64,000 bases of DNA from Ovis canadensis (taxonomy: Eukaryota; Chordata; Mammalia; Artiodactyla; Bovidae): NCBI RefSeq assembly GCF_042477335.2, contig NC_091254.1:99907001-99971000 (forward strand), given 5' to 3'. The first letter of the stretch is position 1, and every line of letters starts with the position of its first letter. A model generated the notes under the pieces. It had not been told where the DNA came from. It did not search any database and worked only from the letters and a program-made list of their open reading frames with translations. Positions 63,272-64,000 of this stretch are shown here, in pieces. The position numbers and the translations under genes were made by a program.

Positions 63272-63405
63272 CACGTGGCGCGGCGGTCACGTGCCTCGGG
63301 CTGGTCACGTGCGGGGCGCACGCGGGGCGGAGCCCGAGCCCGCGCGCTCTCGCGAGACCCGCGGGGGTCACGTGACGGCGCGGGAGCGGAGCGGGCTCAC
63401 GTGAC
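63272..63405 (+). promoter_or_regulatory. LAMP1: Cluster of five CACGTG E-boxes (CLEAR-type)
   Basis: CACGTG cores lie at 63272, 63288, 63306, 63369 and 63398. The fourth is the exact palindrome GTCACGTGAC (63367-63376) and the fifth is CTCACGTGAC (63396-63405). These match the CLEAR element bound by TFEB/TFE3/MITF, and LAMP1 is a known member of the CLEAR lysosomal network. Spacing to the ATG is 130-265 bp. Occupancy is inferred. Confidence 0.9.
63348..63357. promoter_or_regulatory. LAMP1: TCTCGCGAGA palindromic promoter motif
   Basis: Exact match to the CGCG element TCTCGCGAGA, a BANP-bound motif in CpG-island promoters whose binding is blocked by CpG methylation. It lies inside the E-box cluster, between the third and fourth CACGTG. 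Confidence 0.75.
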
Positions 63406-63535
63406 GGGCGCCGCCGGCTGCGGGGTCTCTTTCTCGCCGCGGGCGCAGCGCCGGGACCTGCTGCCCTCTCGCCGGCCCGGTCAGTCCCCGGCCCGGCCCA
63501 ACCGCCACCGCCGCGCCCGGCTCGCGCTCGCGCCC

Positions 63536-63587
63536 ATGGCGGCCCCCGGCGGCGCCCGGCGACGGCCGCTGCTGCTGCTGCTGTTCG
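63536..63587 (+). CDS. LAMP1: LAMP1 first coding exon (partial gene)
   Basis: Reads MAAPGGARRRPLLLLLF and then the first base of a split codon before a GTGAGA donor at 63588. The N-terminus matches mammalian LAMP1 (MAAPG-ARR-leucine run) and is the start of its signal peptide: a basic n-region then a leucine-rich core. LAMP1 is a type I, heavily glycosylated lysosomal membrane protein; its luminal domains, transmembrane helix and GYQTI sorting signal lie beyond the window. The start context is CCCATGG, with G at +4 but C at -3. Gene order after CUL4A supports the call. Confidence 0.93.
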
Positions 63588-64000
63588 GTGAGAGGCCGGG
63601 CGGGGGCCGAGGGCGCGGGGTCCGCCGGCGGAGGGGCGGCCGTGGGGGCCCGGCTGCGGGCCGCGCGGGCCCCGGGGGCGGCGGCTCGGGGGCGCCGTCC
63701 GTCCCGGGCGGGCCGGCTGCGGGCGGCGGGGGCGGCCCGGGGCCCGCTGCTGCGGTCCGTTGGCGGAGACGTGGCTTCTCAGCGCTGCGGTTCGACCGCT
63801 CGCCGTGGGGGCTCCGGCGGCCGCGGAAGCTGCGAGCGGCTGCAGCCGAGACGAGGACGGCGCGGGCCTCGGTCCCCGCGGGGCACAGGGCGGGCGGCGA
63901 CCGCGGCCCCGGGAGCCCGTCCTGCGGGCTTTACCCCCGGCCCTGCGGGCCGGCGCGGGGCGCTGACCTGTGTTCCGCCGCCGCTCGCCCGCCGGGCGTT
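63588..64000 (+). other. LAMP1: LAMP1 intron 1, 5' part
   Basis: GC-rich continuation of the CpG island after the exon 1 donor. No further exon is visible before the window ends. Confidence 0.8.

Larger units (their letters stand above)
62640..63535 (+). promoter_or_regulatory. LAMP1: LAMP1 CpG island promoter and 5' UTR
   Basis: Very high GC and CpG density begins at about 62640 and continues past the start codon. There is no TATA box. Transcription probably starts between about 63410 and 63500. Long open frames across the island on both strands follow from composition. Confidence 0.8.

Overview
The window is nuclear DNA from a ruminant, most likely cattle or a close relative. It carries split vertebrate genes and many ruminant-type interspersed repeats: Bov-tA/Bov-A2 SINEs, cetartiodactyl tRNA-derived (CHR-type) SINEs, a BovB RTE-LINE 3' end and L1 fragments. 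The gene order PCID2(-) / CUL4A(+) / LAMP1(+) matches the human 13q34 block, which corresponds to the distal part of cattle chromosome 12 (synteny from general knowledge; no search was run).

Layout. 1-2220: flank with no gene recognised. 2225-16669: PCID2 on the minus strand, all 14 coding exons resolved, 399 codons plus stop. 16670-17146: GC-rich head-to-head promoter between the PCID2 and CUL4A start codons, with a 27-bp triple tandem repeat. 17147-41108: CUL4A on the plus strand, 19 coding exons, 761 codons plus stop, then a 3' UTR to about 42485. 42486-63270: about 21 kb of intergenic DNA with no supported gene. It is dominated by SINE/LINE debris and two large tandem arrays, a ~2.9 kb TG-rich array at 45580-48475 and a ~1.55 kb array at 49637-51183. 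62640-64000: LAMP1 CpG island with a cluster of CACGTG (CLEAR-type) elements and the first coding exon of LAMP1; the gene runs off the right edge.

Functions. PCID2 is a PCI-domain subunit of the TREX-2 mRNA-export complex. CUL4A is the scaffold of DDB1-containing CRL4 ubiquitin ligases. LAMP1 is the major lysosomal membrane glycoprotein. PCID2 and CUL4A share a promoter region; LAMP1 looks independently controlled by lysosomal-gene E-boxes.

Most notable points. The reading frames of both divergent genes can be joined only through AT-AC introns with U12-type (minor spliceosome) signals: PCID2 intron 4 and CUL4A intron 3. CUL4A also has two GC-AG introns. A PCID2 intron holds a minisatellite that repeats a donor-like sequence just beyond a real donor. 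The two intergenic arrays have higher-order structure and open frames that should not be mistaken for genes. I found no convincing new protein system; the novelty here lies in splicing signals, tandem-repeat architecture and promoter structure.
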